Assembly (NCBI RefSeq): GCF_900129155.1
Contig: NZ_FQVF01000018.1
Coordinates: 1 to 64,000 of the forward strand
Source: Marinomonas polaris DSM 16579
Lineage (GTDB): Bacteria > Pseudomonadota > Gammaproteobacteria > Pseudomonadales > Marinomonadaceae
DNA: 64,000 bases
Reading direction: 5' to 3'
In this document: one piece after another, positions 1 to 7,406 of the stretch
Numbering within the stretch: the stretch's first letter is position 1
Layout of the letters: the number at the start of each line of letters is the position of its first letter
Made by a program: the position numbers and the translations under genes
The notes under the pieces: generated by a model
Database searches by the model: none
Seen by the model: the letters and a program-made list of their open reading frames with translations, nothing else
What the model was told of the DNA's origin: nothing

Positions 1-300
<300 letters not shown>

Positions 301-305
<5 letters not shown>

Positions 306-645
306 CCCCTATTTCGGGTGTATTCTTTTTTCCCTTCTTTTTAGGTCTTGCTGTCTTTTCTAACTGCTCGTCACGGCCTAAGACACCAACTAACTGATAC
401 ACTTTTACACGACCAGTATTTCCAACTCTTCGACCGGTATCACAAATCAAACCTTGCTCAACAAGTCCCTTAAGCGCCGTATTAACTGTTTTCTCATTCA
501 GCTTTGTGTCTTTGACCATACGAGCTATGGAAGGCCAACAAGTGTGGTCTTCTCCCGCTCTATCTGCCATTGAAAGCAGTACAAGCAATTCAGACGATTT
601 GGCTGGGCTTGCTAACCAAGCCCAACGCGTTGCATCTACACTCAT
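301..645 (-). CDS. Winged-helix phage replication-type protein, truncated by the IS
   Basis: The ATG at 645 sits three bases after the stop of the preceding gene and gives MSVDATRWAWLA, a start common to phage helix-turn-helix replication proteins. Residues about 15-80 form a winged-helix domain (CWPSIARMVKD, then LNEKTVNTALKGL). The tail is lysine rich and the stop codon TAG at 301-303 belongs to the IS terminal repeat, so the native C-terminus is lost. Intact relatives are usually much longer. The remaining 114 residues still hold the whole winged helix. Its role in initiation of element replication is inferred from family and position. Confidence 0.65.
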
Positions 646-647
646 TA

Positions 648-923
648 CTAATGAGCCCCTTTCTCTGATATACGGGCAGGGTTTAATTTGAAACAAACGT
701 CTCTGATGTTTTTCTCGATCTTGATATACCCCGCTTGCTCAAGGCCTTGAATACACTGGAAAGTCTTTCCAAGATTTAGGCAGCACTGCTTGGCAATATC
801 ACCAATAGCTGTATGACACGTATTGTTGTCGTCGGCCTCATGGGCCATCTGAGCCAACATAAGCTTGTATTTAGGGTTATCAAATTGAGTGCTCATAACC
901 GCCTGAAGAAGTTGCATACTCAT
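648..923 (-). CDS. Small winged-helix protein of the leftward early operon
   Basis: This 91-residue protein has a helix-turn-helix pattern (HTAIGDIAKQCCLNLGKTFQ, then a recognition-wing segment LEQAGYIKIEK) like the DnaD/O-type winged helices of phage replication genes. Its ATG overlaps the stop of the small upstream frame at 920-1069 as ATGA, and the next gene starts three bases after its stop, so translation of the three is probably coupled. Function is not known; it may help start element replication or act as a regulator. Confidence 0.6.
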   Translation of the reverse strand: MSMQLLQAVMSTQFDNPKYKLMLAQMAHEADDNNTCHTAIGDIAKQCCLNLGKTFQCIQGLEQAGYIKIEKNIRDVCFKLNPARISEKGAH

Positions 924-1069
924 AACACCACCGCCTTAGTCACTTGTTGACGATCCAGTTTCTTACACGCCCAAAAATGCGCTTTGAATGCCAAAGAACA
1001 CGGTGCCCAAAACATTAAAAATGCTGACACCTTACGAATTGACTTGAAAAACATCTGTTTAATTTGCAT
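920..1069 (-). CDS. Small hypothetical protein (49 aa), coupled to the next gene
   Basis: A 49-codon frame begins with ATG at 1069, seven bases behind the ribosome-binding sequence AAGGA, and ends in a TGA that overlaps the ATG of the following gene (ATGA). The product begins MQIKQMFFKSIRKV, is basic, and has a hydrophobic middle (VSAFLMFWAPCSLAF), so it could be a small membrane protein. No family was recognised. The good ribosome site and the coupled stop/start are the reasons to believe it. Confidence 0.5.
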   Translation of the reverse strand: MQIKQMFFKSIRKVSAFLMFWAPCSLAFKAHFWACKKLDRQQVTKAVVL

Positions 1070-1112
1070 ACTAAATTCCTTAGAAATACGGTTTTATTTG
1101 CATACAAAGCCG

Positions 1113-1145
1113 AAAGAAGCCCAGACCACGAATCTGGGCTTCTTT
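1113..1145. terminator. Strong hairpin inside the leftward early operon
   Basis: A perfect 13-bp stem (AAAGAAGCCCAGA with TCTGGGCTTCTTT) closes a 7-base loop. It lies between the small gene ending at 1172 and the frame starting at 1069. There is no extra T-tract beyond the CTTCTTT of the stem, so it may be a partial terminator or attenuator in both directions. Confidence 0.55.
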
Positions 1146-1171
1146 ATTGGCTCCAATTTCCCCCAGTCCCT

Positions 1172-1393
1172 CTAATGAAGAATGACGGGCTCTTTTTTAC
1201 CCATTAATGCCTGGCAATCTTCAAGCAGATCGAGCAAAAAGCCCTGATCTCGTAGAGCCTCCTCCAGACCGTCTTGAATAAGCAGCTCCATTGCCTCGGT
1301 AGGCGTTTGATTCGTCGAACTAGCAAACGAATCCAACACCTCCGCATACTCTTCGCTCACTTGAATTAACAAGGGCTGTGTTTCATTGTTCAA
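1172..1393 (-). CDS. Small hypothetical protein, acidic helical
   Basis: The 73-residue product starts at a TTG (1393) placed about 7 bases behind a strong GGGGGG ribosome site. It opens with ETQPLLIQVSEEYAEVLDSF and continues with amphipathic helices (PTEAMELLIQDGLEEAL), a pattern reminiscent of ribbon-helix-helix regulators, though no firm match is claimed. It lies third in the leftward operon after the Cro-like gene and precedes the hairpin at 1113-1145. Confidence 0.5.
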   Translation of the reverse strand: MNNETQPLLIQVSEEYAEVLDSFASSTNQTPTEAMELLIQDGLEEALRDQGFLLDLLEDCQALMGKKEPVILH

Positions 1394-1416
1394 AATATCC
1401 CCCCCTTACGTCCCTT

Positions 1417-1644
1417 CTAGCTGACGTGGATAGACGTTAAGATCTCGTTCAAATCACTGGGACGTAAGCGTTGAATTTGTCTTTCTGCTAAAGCACGAAG
1501 CACAACATTCTTGGGAACAGGCTCGCCCCCATTGAGTCGTGTAAGCTCGGCTGTAAGTTGCAAGATTTGTCCATGCACTTCCTCAGTGAATCGAGGGCGA
1601 TAATCATGTACGTGTTGCTGATTTAACGGTTTTGGTGCTGGCAT
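1417..1644 (-). CDS. Small hypothetical protein of the leftward early operon
   Basis: This 75-residue basic protein starts at an ATG with a clear AGGAG site 8 bases upstream and follows the Cro-like gene by 21 bases. The sequence (YRPRFTEEVHGQILQLTAEL, then KNVVLRALAERQIQRL) suggests two long helices and possible nucleic-acid binding, but no family was recognised. Position right after a Cro-type gene suggests an early regulatory or replication accessory role, which is inference only. Confidence 0.5.
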   Translation of the reverse strand: MPAPKPLNQQHVHDYRPRFTEEVHGQILQLTAELTRLNGGEPVPKNVVLRALAERQIQRLRPSDLNEILTSIHVS

Positions 1645-1665
1645 AAGTAGCTCCTGTTTTTTAGG

Positions 1666-1899
1666 TTAAGCCGCCTCTGTGGGCGTTTTGGTAAGTTCTA
1701 ATAAATTTTTTGCACTAACAGCCCCATTACTGGCAGCCTCTAGTTTTTTGGCATAACTGGTTTCACCGGTATATTCAGTTCGTGGCAATCGGTTTCGGTC
1801 TAGCCATTTATAAACAGCACGGACACTTACACCGCATACATCAGCAGCTTTAGGCACTCCGCCTTCAATTAGGTTTATTGCTTCTTTCAGTGAGTTCAT
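1666..1899 (-). CDS. Cro/YdaS-like repressor
   Basis: The 77-residue protein has the layout of Cro-type and YdaS-type phage regulators: LKEAINLIEGGVPKAADVCG, then GVSVRAVYKWLDRNRLPRTE, where the helix-turn-helix covers roughly residues 14-37. It faces away from the CI-like gene at 2007-2729, and the 21-bp palindrome at 1912-1932 lies 13 bp upstream of its start. This is the standard lambda-type arrangement: it would shut off the repressor promoter and commit the element to lytic or excisive growth. Regulation by the CI-like protein is inferred from the shared operators. Confidence 0.75.
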   Translation of the reverse strand: MNSLKEAINLIEGGVPKAADVCGVSVRAVYKWLDRNRLPRTEYTGETSYAKKLEAASNGAVSAKNLLELTKTPTEAA

Positions 1900-1911
1900 T
1901 TCAATAACCTT

Positions 1912-1932
1912 ATATGTACTTTTAGTACATAT
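1912..1932. promoter_or_regulatory. Operator palindrome between Cro-like and CI-like genes
   Basis: ATATGTACT and AGTACATAT form a perfect 9-bp inverted repeat around a TTT centre. A half site (AAGTACATAA) recurs at about 1979-1988 just before the repressor start, and two related full sites stand at 3476-3496 and 3501-3521 before the rightward operon. The recurrence supports binding by the CI-like and/or Cro-like protein. Confidence 0.7.
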
Positions 1933-2006
1933 TAAATGTGAACTGACAATTCCGCAATAGTTAACGACAATTGAACTTTAAGTACATAAAACGAAAGGTG
2001 GTTATA

Positions 2007-2729
2007 TTGTCTTTTCCAGAGCGCCTCATGACAGCATTACGCTTGATCAATGTAGAACGACATGGAGCTGGCGCATGGCTAGCAAAACAAACAGGCACCA
2101 CTGTGAAAGCTGCAAACAAATGGCTTAATGGTGAATCACAACCTAGACGAGAAAAATTAGAAATAATTTCTAAAGTCACTGGTGTAAGGTCTGAGTGGTT
2201 AGCCTTTGGGGAAGGTGAAGTCACCCTTTCTGGTATACAAGAGAAAAGCAGCCATAATTCGAACAACCTTGGTCATGTTGACGTCTACGAAAGTGATGAG
2301 CCACTTCATTATGACGAAATAGAGGTGCCGTTTTTTACGGAGGTCGAGCTATCTGCTGGAAATGGATTTAATAACGTGTCAGAAATAGCAACACAGCAAA
2401 TGAGATTCAATCTATCAACTCTATCAAGTGCCGGTGTTGCACCGTCGAGAGCCGCATGCTGTAAGGTTAGTGGTGATAGCATGGAGCCTATGTTGCCAGA
2501 TGGTGCAACTGTTGGATTAGATACTAGTGACACACATATCAAAGATGGAAAAGTTTACGCCATCAACCATGGAGGCATGCTACGAGTAAAGTTTCTTTAT
2601 CGTATGCCCTTTAATGGTTTACGGATTAGATCAGCTAACCCAGATTATCAAGACGAAGAAATTAGCGGGGAAGCAGCTAAAGATATTCGTATTATTGGGC
2701 GGGTTTTTTGGTACTCAGCAATACTTTAA
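2007..2729 (+). CDS. CI-like phage repressor with S24 self-cleavage domain
   Basis: The start chosen is TTG 2007, behind an AAAGGTGG ribosome site; an in-frame TTG at 1971 has no such site. The 240-residue product has an N-terminal helix-turn-helix (TTVKAANKWLNGESQPRREK, residues about 31-50) and a C-terminal LexA-like peptidase domain. Ser158 (GDSM) and Lys195 (RVKFL) fit the catalytic dyad, and Ala118-Gly119 the cleavage site. In this family RecA-stimulated self-cleavage after DNA damage inactivates the repressor. It is divergent from the Cro-like gene, with the operator at 1912-1932 between them. Confidence 0.9.
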   Translation: MSFPERLMTALRLINVERHGAGAWLAKQTGTTVKAANKWLNGESQPRREKLEIISKVTGVRSEWLAFGEGEVTLSGIQEKSSHNSNNLGHVDVYESDEPLHYDEIEVPFFTEVELSAGNGFNNVSEIATQQMRFNLSTLSSAGVAPSRAACCKVSGDSMEPMLPDGATVGLDTSDTHIKDGKVYAINHGGMLRVKFLYRMPFNGLRIRSANPDYQDEEISGEAAKDIRIIGRVFWYSAIL

Positions 2730-2745
2730 ACTAAGGATAGATGAA

Positions 2746-3318
2746 ATGAAAATTGCTTTATTCCTCTCTCTTGCTGCGATTAATTTCTCTTGCTCAAAAG
2801 CGCTTGCAGAGAACCGAGACCCTCCTATTAGAGTAGCAACAATTTCTTACATTGAATCCCTAAATAAAGATCATGAAATCGGCATCGATCATATAAATCT
2901 AATACAAGACCTTACACTTTTGAGCTTTGCTAGAAATAGCATTCAGTATTACTCTGGAGATAACGCCAAAATTGAATGCATTAATTCTATGAAAAATTTG
3001 GTCGGCGGTGCGCAATCCATAATCACATGCCGCCATCCAACTCAACTTCTGTGGTCGTTTAGCTTTTTATTCTCAGATGCTGATTATGAAATTTATCAGA
3101 TTAGTTTAAGCGTCAAAGAGGCAGTATCGCTTCGTAGAGAGTTCCAATTAGACACACAAAGAGTGCTAGATATCCCAATCCATCCAGATTACGCCACCGT
3201 ATGGAATCGTAATACTTTAATTTTTTGTCCAGCCAACGTCGATTCTTGGGAAAACTGCAATACAAATATTATTACCACCACACGAAAGCTACTAACCCAC
3301 TTCGACAAAACCCATTAG
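2746..3318 (+). CDS. Exported protein of unknown function behind the repressor
   Basis: The 190-residue product begins MKIALFLSLAAINFSCSK and has a probable signal-peptidase I site after ALA (residues 18-20). Four cysteines in the mature part (IECINS, ITCRHP, IFCPAN, ENCNT) could form disulfides in the periplasm. The start at 2746 has AAGGA ten bases upstream. It lies 16 bp behind the repressor gene on the same strand and ahead of a terminator, so it is probably expressed in the integrated state, like a lysogenic-conversion gene. No family was recognised. Confidence 0.65.
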   Translation: MKIALFLSLAAINFSCSKALAENRDPPIRVATISYIESLNKDHEIGIDHINLIQDLTLLSFARNSIQYYSGDNAKIECINSMKNLVGGAQSIITCRHPTQLLWSFSFLFSDADYEIYQISLSVKEAVSLRREFQLDTQRVLDIPIHPDYATVWNRNTLIFCPANVDSWENCNTNIITTTRKLLTHFDKTH

Positions 3319-3402
3319 CGCATTATTTCTAGCCCCCCAAAAAAATCGGGAACCATCTTTTTAGCGAATCATATCCAAATAACTTACCCCAGCACTTTAA
3401 AA

Positions 3403-3428
3403 AACCGCCCACCGAGGCGGTTTTTTTT
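3403..3428 (+). terminator. Terminator after the repressor and exported-protein genes
   Basis: Stem AACCGCC/GGCGGTT with a 6-base loop is followed by a run of eight T. It closes the lysogenic transcript before the rightward promoter region. Confidence 0.85.
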
Positions 3429-3475
3429 CGCCTATAACCTTTTGGTTTTTCTACATATTTAAAAAAACACAAAAT

Positions 3476-3521
3476 AAATGTACTTTTGGTACTTTACACA
3501 CAATGTACTATTGGTTCATTA
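3476..3521. promoter_or_regulatory. Two tandem operator-like sites before the rightward early operon
   Basis: The segments 3476-3496 and 3501-3521 resemble the palindrome at 1912-1932 (shared core TGTACT, then TTGGT or TTAGT, then a degenerate right half). Their centres are 25 bp apart. They lie upstream of the AlpA-like gene and the rightward operon, where a phage right operator would be expected. The promoter itself was not assigned with certainty. Confidence 0.55.
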
Positions 3522-3709
3522 TTACCCCATCGAAGCGGCGAACCGCTCCAGCAAAGACCACCGAGTTGCCAGGTAAGGCGATAAACCATAGGTGCGAGCT
3601 GTGACCGAATCTCTCTGAGTTAGGGATAGGTGTGATGGGCATGTTTAACCATGTTTTTTCTGAGTACGCATTCCATGAGTGCGCAGCCAGAAAACCACAG
3701 GAGGACAAT
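3522..3709 (+). other. Long leader before the AlpA-like gene
   Basis: About 190 bases separate the operator-like sites from the first start codon at 3710. The leader contains a small perfect hairpin (AGCGG, CGAA loop, CCGCT at 3534-3547) and no convincing reading frame with a ribosome site. It may hold an antitermination or RNA control element; that is inference. Confidence 0.35.
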
Positions 3710-3922
3710 ATGAGCGAAAACAAACCTGTTGCGGTACTGAATCGCAGAGAAGTCGAGAAGCGCACAACGCTAGCTCGCACAACGATTTACCGCAAAATCA
3801 AAGCAAACACTTTCCCCAAACAAATCCAAGTAAGCGACAACCGTGTCGGCTGGCCTGAAAGCGAGATCGACCGCTATTTAGCCAACCCAATGGGCTATAG
3901 AGCACCAGAAGCAACCGCTTAG
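3710..3922 (+). CDS. AlpA-family DNA-binding regulator
   Basis: The 70-residue protein has the usual AlpA length and layout: LNRREVEKRTTLARTTIYRK is the winged helix-turn-helix, followed by FPKQIQV and WPESEIDRYL. Start 3710 has a perfect AGGAGG six bases upstream; the in-frame ATG at 3632 has none. AlpA-like proteins often act as positive regulators of excision or early genes in integrated elements. It is the first gene of the rightward operon and sits under the operator pair at 3476-3521, so it should be off while the repressor is active. Confidence 0.85.
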   Translation: MSENKPVAVLNRREVEKRTTLARTTIYRKIKANTFPKQIQVSDNRVGWPESEIDRYLANPMGYRAPEATA

Positions 3923-3932
3923 GAGGCAATCA

Positions 3933-4094
3933 ATGGAATCAGCTGACGCATTGTTTTTCATTGGCTTCGCTGTAGGCCTTTGTTTTCTCCTCATCTTCGC
4001 TTGGCTGTTCATGATTGTCGGCACAGCTGCAATAGCGATTCACCGCAAACAAAACGTACGAGAAGCAATTCAACCACTTCTTGATGAATTTTAA
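3933..4094 (+). CDS. Small membrane protein (53 aa)
   Basis: A 53-codon frame starts at ATG 3933, six bases behind AGGAGG, and ends at TAA 4094. Residues about 7-36 are strongly hydrophobic (LFFIGFAVGLCFLLIFAWLF), giving one or two membrane passes, followed by a short basic and acidic tail. It fits tightly between the AlpA-like gene and the RecE-like gene. Small hydrophobic proteins are common in phage early operons; no function can be assigned. Confidence 0.6.
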   Translation: MESADALFFIGFAVGLCFLLIFAWLFMIVGTAAIAIHRKQNVREAIQPLLDEF

Positions 4095-4116
4095 CCTTTA
4101 CCCCCTTTAGGGACGG

Positions 4117-5085
4117 ATGGACTCGATGAACACAGCAGCACAACAAAACCCGTTTGACCTTTTCGGTGATGCTCACACGCAAACCGAATTGCAGCTTAAT
4201 CAAACACCGCAACCCGAAACGCCTGAGCTCGATGATTTTGAAACGCTTTATCTCGAACCTAAACGATCAATCGCTCATAGCATCGCACCGGGCATTTACC
4301 ACAACCTAAGCAATCGCGACTACCACCGCGATCAAAGCATATCCAAAAGCGGATTGGACTGGATCGACAAAAATCCAAGTCAGTTGATTTGGTCAAAGAA
4401 TGCCCCTCGCGATGTTGAGAAAGAAAAGCCGCTAGATTTTGGTACCGCTGTTCACACCCTACTTCTAGAGCCTGAAAAGTTCAGCGAGCAATTTGTTATC
4501 GCGCCAGAACTCAACCTTCGAACAAATGCAGACAAAGCGATATGGGCACAATTCAAAGAGGAAAATGCCGATCGCACAATCATGACATTTGAGGAAAATC
4601 GAAAGCTTCAAATTATGCGTGAATCTGTGTTTGCCCACCCCGTTGCACGAATGATTTTCGAGGCAGATGGCTACAACGAGGCGTCGATATTCTGGCAAGA
4701 CAAAGAAACCGAGGAAATGTGCAGAGTCCGTCCAGACCGAGCGATTAGCTTTAATGACTTACCAAAGCTAATCGATGTAAAAAAAGTGGCTGGTCTTAGT
4801 AGATTTGAAAGCCATGTAGAAGAGTATCGATACCACGTGCAGTATGCAATGTACACAGACGGTTACTTTCAGCACTTTGGAATACGTCCTGACCTTTGGT
4901 TTCTCTGTGTTAGCGATACGATAAGCGCGGGAAAATATGAAGTTGAAGTAGTCCAGCTACCTGAAGAATGGAAAGAGATTGGATACGAAAAATACCGCGA
5001 AAACCTAGAAACCTACTCCCACTGCCGACGTAACGACGATTGGCTGCATGTACGAACATTAGAGCGCCCACGTTGGGCGAAGTGA
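4117..5085 (+). CDS. RecE-like PD-(D/E)XK exonuclease
   Basis: This 322-residue protein matches the C-terminal nuclease of RecE/exonuclease VIII and related phage enzymes, which chew one strand of duplex ends to leave single strands for annealing. Visible elements are ISKSGLDW (residues 75-82), DFGTAVHTLL with His113, RPDR with Asp207, IDVKK with Asp220 and Lys222, and the QxxxY-type VQYAMYTDGY. Residues 1-50 are a low-complexity leader. ATG 4117 and ATG 4126 are both possible starts. The likely annealing partner follows 7 bp downstream, as in recET and redAB pairs. Confidence 0.85.
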   Translation: MDSMNTAAQQNPFDLFGDAHTQTELQLNQTPQPETPELDDFETLYLEPKRSIAHSIAPGIYHNLSNRDYHRDQSISKSGLDWIDKNPSQLIWSKNAPRDVEKEKPLDFGTAVHTLLLEPEKFSEQFVIAPELNLRTNADKAIWAQFKEENADRTIMTFEENRKLQIMRESVFAHPVARMIFEADGYNEASIFWQDKETEEMCRVRPDRAISFNDLPKLIDVKKVAGLSRFESHVEEYRYHVQYAMYTDGYFQHFGIRPDLWFLCVSDTISAGKYEVEVVQLPEEWKEIGYEKYRENLETYSHCRRNDDWLHVRTLERPRWAK

Positions 5086-5092
5086 GAAGATT

Positions 5093-5959
5093 ATGAATAA
5101 TGGAATATATCAAGATCAAAACCGCTATCCGCAAAACGCAACACAGCAAAACCACTCCAACCCCTTTAACCAAGTACCACCCCAAGCCCAAAACGAAAGC
5201 GCAAACACTGGTTCAATTGCCATTGAGCAGCAACGCGCTATCGCTGAAGCTCGCAGCCAAATCCAGCTAGCAAAAATGTTCCCTCGCTCAAACAGCGAAG
5301 CATTAAGCGAATTGATTGAAGCCTGCAAAAACTGGGATTTCGCGAAGTCTGCTTTTTACTCCGTCCCTAATCGTGGTAGTGGCCCTTCTATTCGTTTCGC
5401 TGAAGAAGTGGCTCGATGTTATGGGAACTTTGAGTACGGACACCGTGAGCTGTCGCGTAGCAAGGGAAAATCAGAAATTGAAGTCTACGCGTGGGATAAA
5501 GAAAAAAATAACTTCAGCAAGCGGCAAATCACAGTCGAGCACATTCGCGACACCAAGACTGGCTCTAAACCATTGCACAACCAAGCGGATATTGATAACC
5601 GCATTGCTAACGTCGCTAGCAAACAAATGCGTGGACGAATTCTTGCGATCGTACCCAAGACGTTCGTTGAAATGGGTTTGGCCGAATGCAGGAAAACGCT
5701 AGCAGGTAACAACACAGAGTCCATGGGCTCAAAAATAAGTCAGATGATCGTGGAATTTGGTGAGCTTGGCATCCGACCCGATCAGATCACCGCATACATT
5801 GGACATAACGTCGATGACTGTAGCGTTGATGACTTAACCGAACTCTTTGGCGTATTCAACGCCATCAAACAAGGCGCCAGAGTTAGCGACTACTTTGGCG
5901 GTAAAGAAGAAAGCCAACCCAAAAGCACAAGCCTTAAAAGCAGCTTGAAAACTAATTAG
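5093..5959 (+). CDS. Probable single-strand annealing recombinase (RecT/Red-beta role)
   Basis: The 288-residue protein has an Asn/Gln-rich N-terminus (1-45), then a conserved-looking core: SGPSIRFAEEVARCYGNFEY at about 96-115, HRELSRSKGKSEIEVYAWD at about 117-135, and VASKQMRGRILAIVPKTF further on. The GPSIRxAEE block belongs to a phage family that I recall only as uncharacterised or recombinase-associated. It lies 7 bp after the RecE-like nuclease and upstream of SSB, the usual place for an annealing protein that pairs single strands. The functional call rests mainly on context. Confidence 0.6.
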   Translation: MNNGIYQDQNRYPQNATQQNHSNPFNQVPPQAQNESANTGSIAIEQQRAIAEARSQIQLAKMFPRSNSEALSELIEACKNWDFAKSAFYSVPNRGSGPSIRFAEEVARCYGNFEYGHRELSRSKGKSEIEVYAWDKEKNNFSKRQITVEHIRDTKTGSKPLHNQADIDNRIANVASKQMRGRILAIVPKTFVEMGLAECRKTLAGNNTESMGSKISQMIVEFGELGIRPDQITAYIGHNVDDCSVDDLTELFGVFNAIKQGARVSDYFGGKEESQPKSTSLKSSLKTN

Positions 5960-5978
5960 AAAATCAGGAGCACACGCC

Positions 5979-7166
5979 ATGTCTAACGCAGCACTACAAA
6001 CCGAAACCCAAGCGCCAACTACTGAGTTGGTTTTGCTTTCTTCCGTCCCTGCAAAAATCCAGTTCAACTTACAGGAGTTTCGCCAAAACATTCGTAACGA
6101 GCTTAAAAAATATGATCTCGTTGTTACCGTAGACACGGTAAAAGATGCCAAAGCATTAGCCGCTGATTTAAACGGCCAAGCCAAGTCGCTCAAAGATCGA
6201 TTCAAAGAAGCGGCCGCCCTGGTTACTAAGCCGGTTGATGACCTTGGCTTAGAAGTAGCCGACATAGTAACCGAAATTTTAGAGTCTCGCGAAAAGCTAA
6301 CAGCTCAGATCAAAAAGTTTGAAGACGAACGCAAGGTTGTTGTACGCAATGCGATTGAAGCAAAACGCCTAGAGCTATGGGATAAGCTTGAAGTGCAAGA
6401 AGAGTTCCGAAACGCGCCTATTGATAAGCTGGTTAAGTTAACCGCCATCACTGCAAAAGACAGCCTAACGTCTGCAACACTTCGGGACCTTCAAGCGCTG
6501 ATCGATGAAAACCGACGCCTGCAAGACCAGACTGAAAAGCGCCTTTTATTACTAGAAAACCAATCCTACAGAGAAGGCCTGAAAGCACCACTCACCCGCG
6601 AACACGTTGAAAGCTTCCTATTTGACGCTGAAGCCTCTTATGCAGGAAAGCTCGCTCATATGATGACTTCAGAGCTAAAGCGCCAAAAAGCCACAGAAGA
6701 AGCAACTCGTCGCCAAGTGGCCGAAGAACAGCTGCGAACACAGCAAGAAGTCATACCAGATCCAACACAGCAAGCTGAGCCTGTGCCGCACAGATTCGCG
6801 TCACCTACACAACAAGAACAGCTAGAGGTGCGACTAAAACAAGCTAAAGAAGCCTTACCGTATGCGGAGGGAAATCACAGCGAAGAATTACGCAATATCA
6901 ATCGTATGGAACAAGACCTAAGAGCAATGCAGCAACCAGCGTCAGTGCAACAGCAATCCGAACAGGTGGACGTAATACTAACGCCTAACGGAATGCCAAA
7001 AGAAATGCTTAACCGTGTACAGGCATCGAGAGAAGAAGCCTACCAAGCCGCTCTTTCTGCCAGCGCCAACCAAGGCACTCTCGTTGACGTTTGGACGCAA
7101 CACCAAGGGCGCGTTGCCATTGCAGACGGTGCTACTGGTCGCGTCTACGTCTGGAACCAGTTCTAA
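5979..7166 (+). CDS. DUF1351-like coiled-coil phage protein
   Basis: This 395-residue protein resembles the DUF1351 group found in phage recombination clusters: an N-terminal domain (FNLQEFRQNIRNELKKYDLV, then VDTVKDAKALAADLN), a coiled coil covering about 75-260 rich in Lys, Glu and Gln, a Pro/Gln-rich linker, and a C-terminal segment ending ATGRVYVWNQF. The gene follows the annealing-protein candidate by 19 bp with an AGGAG site. Its function is unknown; a role beside the nuclease/annealing pair is suggested by placement only. Confidence 0.6.
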   Translation: MSNAALQTETQAPTTELVLLSSVPAKIQFNLQEFRQNIRNELKKYDLVVTVDTVKDAKALAADLNGQAKSLKDRFKEAAALVTKPVDDLGLEVADIVTEILESREKLTAQIKKFEDERKVVVRNAIEAKRLELWDKLEVQEEFRNAPIDKLVKLTAITAKDSLTSATLRDLQALIDENRRLQDQTEKRLLLLENQSYREGLKAPLTREHVESFLFDAEASYAGKLAHMMTSELKRQKATEEATRRQVAEEQLRTQQEVIPDPTQQAEPVPHRFASPTQQEQLEVRLKQAKEALPYAEGNHSEELRNINRMEQDLRAMQQPASVQQQSEQVDVILTPNGMPKEMLNRVQASREEAYQAALSASANQGTLVDVWTQHQGRVAIADGATGRVYVWNQF

Positions 7167-7203
7167 AACTCTCCCACCCCATTTATAAAGAAGGAATTTA
7201 ACA

Positions 7204-7398
7204 ATGCTTATTTTAACGAGACGCCCAGGTGAAACCCTAGTTTTTGGTGATAACCGCGAAATCGAAGTGACCGTTCTTGGTGTGCAAGGAAGCCAAGTCC
7301 GTATTGGCGTAACCGCACCGAAAGAAGTCCCAGTCCACCGCGAAGAAATCTATCTTCGCATTAAAGGTCAGCAAGCAGAAGCAACCACAACAGTGTGA
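7204..7398 (+). CDS. csrA: CsrA/RsmA-family RNA-binding regulator encoded by the element
   Basis: The 64-residue product is a full-length Csr[17 protein letters not shown] at the N-terminus, [19 protein letters not shown] in the middle, and [10 protein letters not shown] at the end, with Leu4 and Arg46 at the RNA-binding positions. CsrA dimers bind GGA motifs in mRNA leaders and change translation or stability. It sits inside the early operon with AAGGA at the right distance, between the coiled-coil protein and small genes. A host copy presumably exists elsewhere. The host UvrY/GacA regulator, which controls CsrA-sequestering small RNAs in relatives, is encoded just beyond the element at 20939-21580. 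Confidence 0.9.
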   Translation: MLILTRRPGETLVFGDNREIEVTVLGVQGSQVRIGVTAPKEVPVHREEIYLRIKGQQAEATTTV

Positions 7399-7406
7399 GG
7401 TGAGCA

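Noticed and set aside
984..1175. 63-codon frame on the plus strand
   Set aside because: It opposes the better-supported small frame at 920-1069, runs through a hairpin and has no convincing ribosome site.
5316..5702. 128-codon frame inside the likely annealing-protein gene
   Set aside because: Another-frame shadow with no ribosome site, while the main frame shows a coherent protein.
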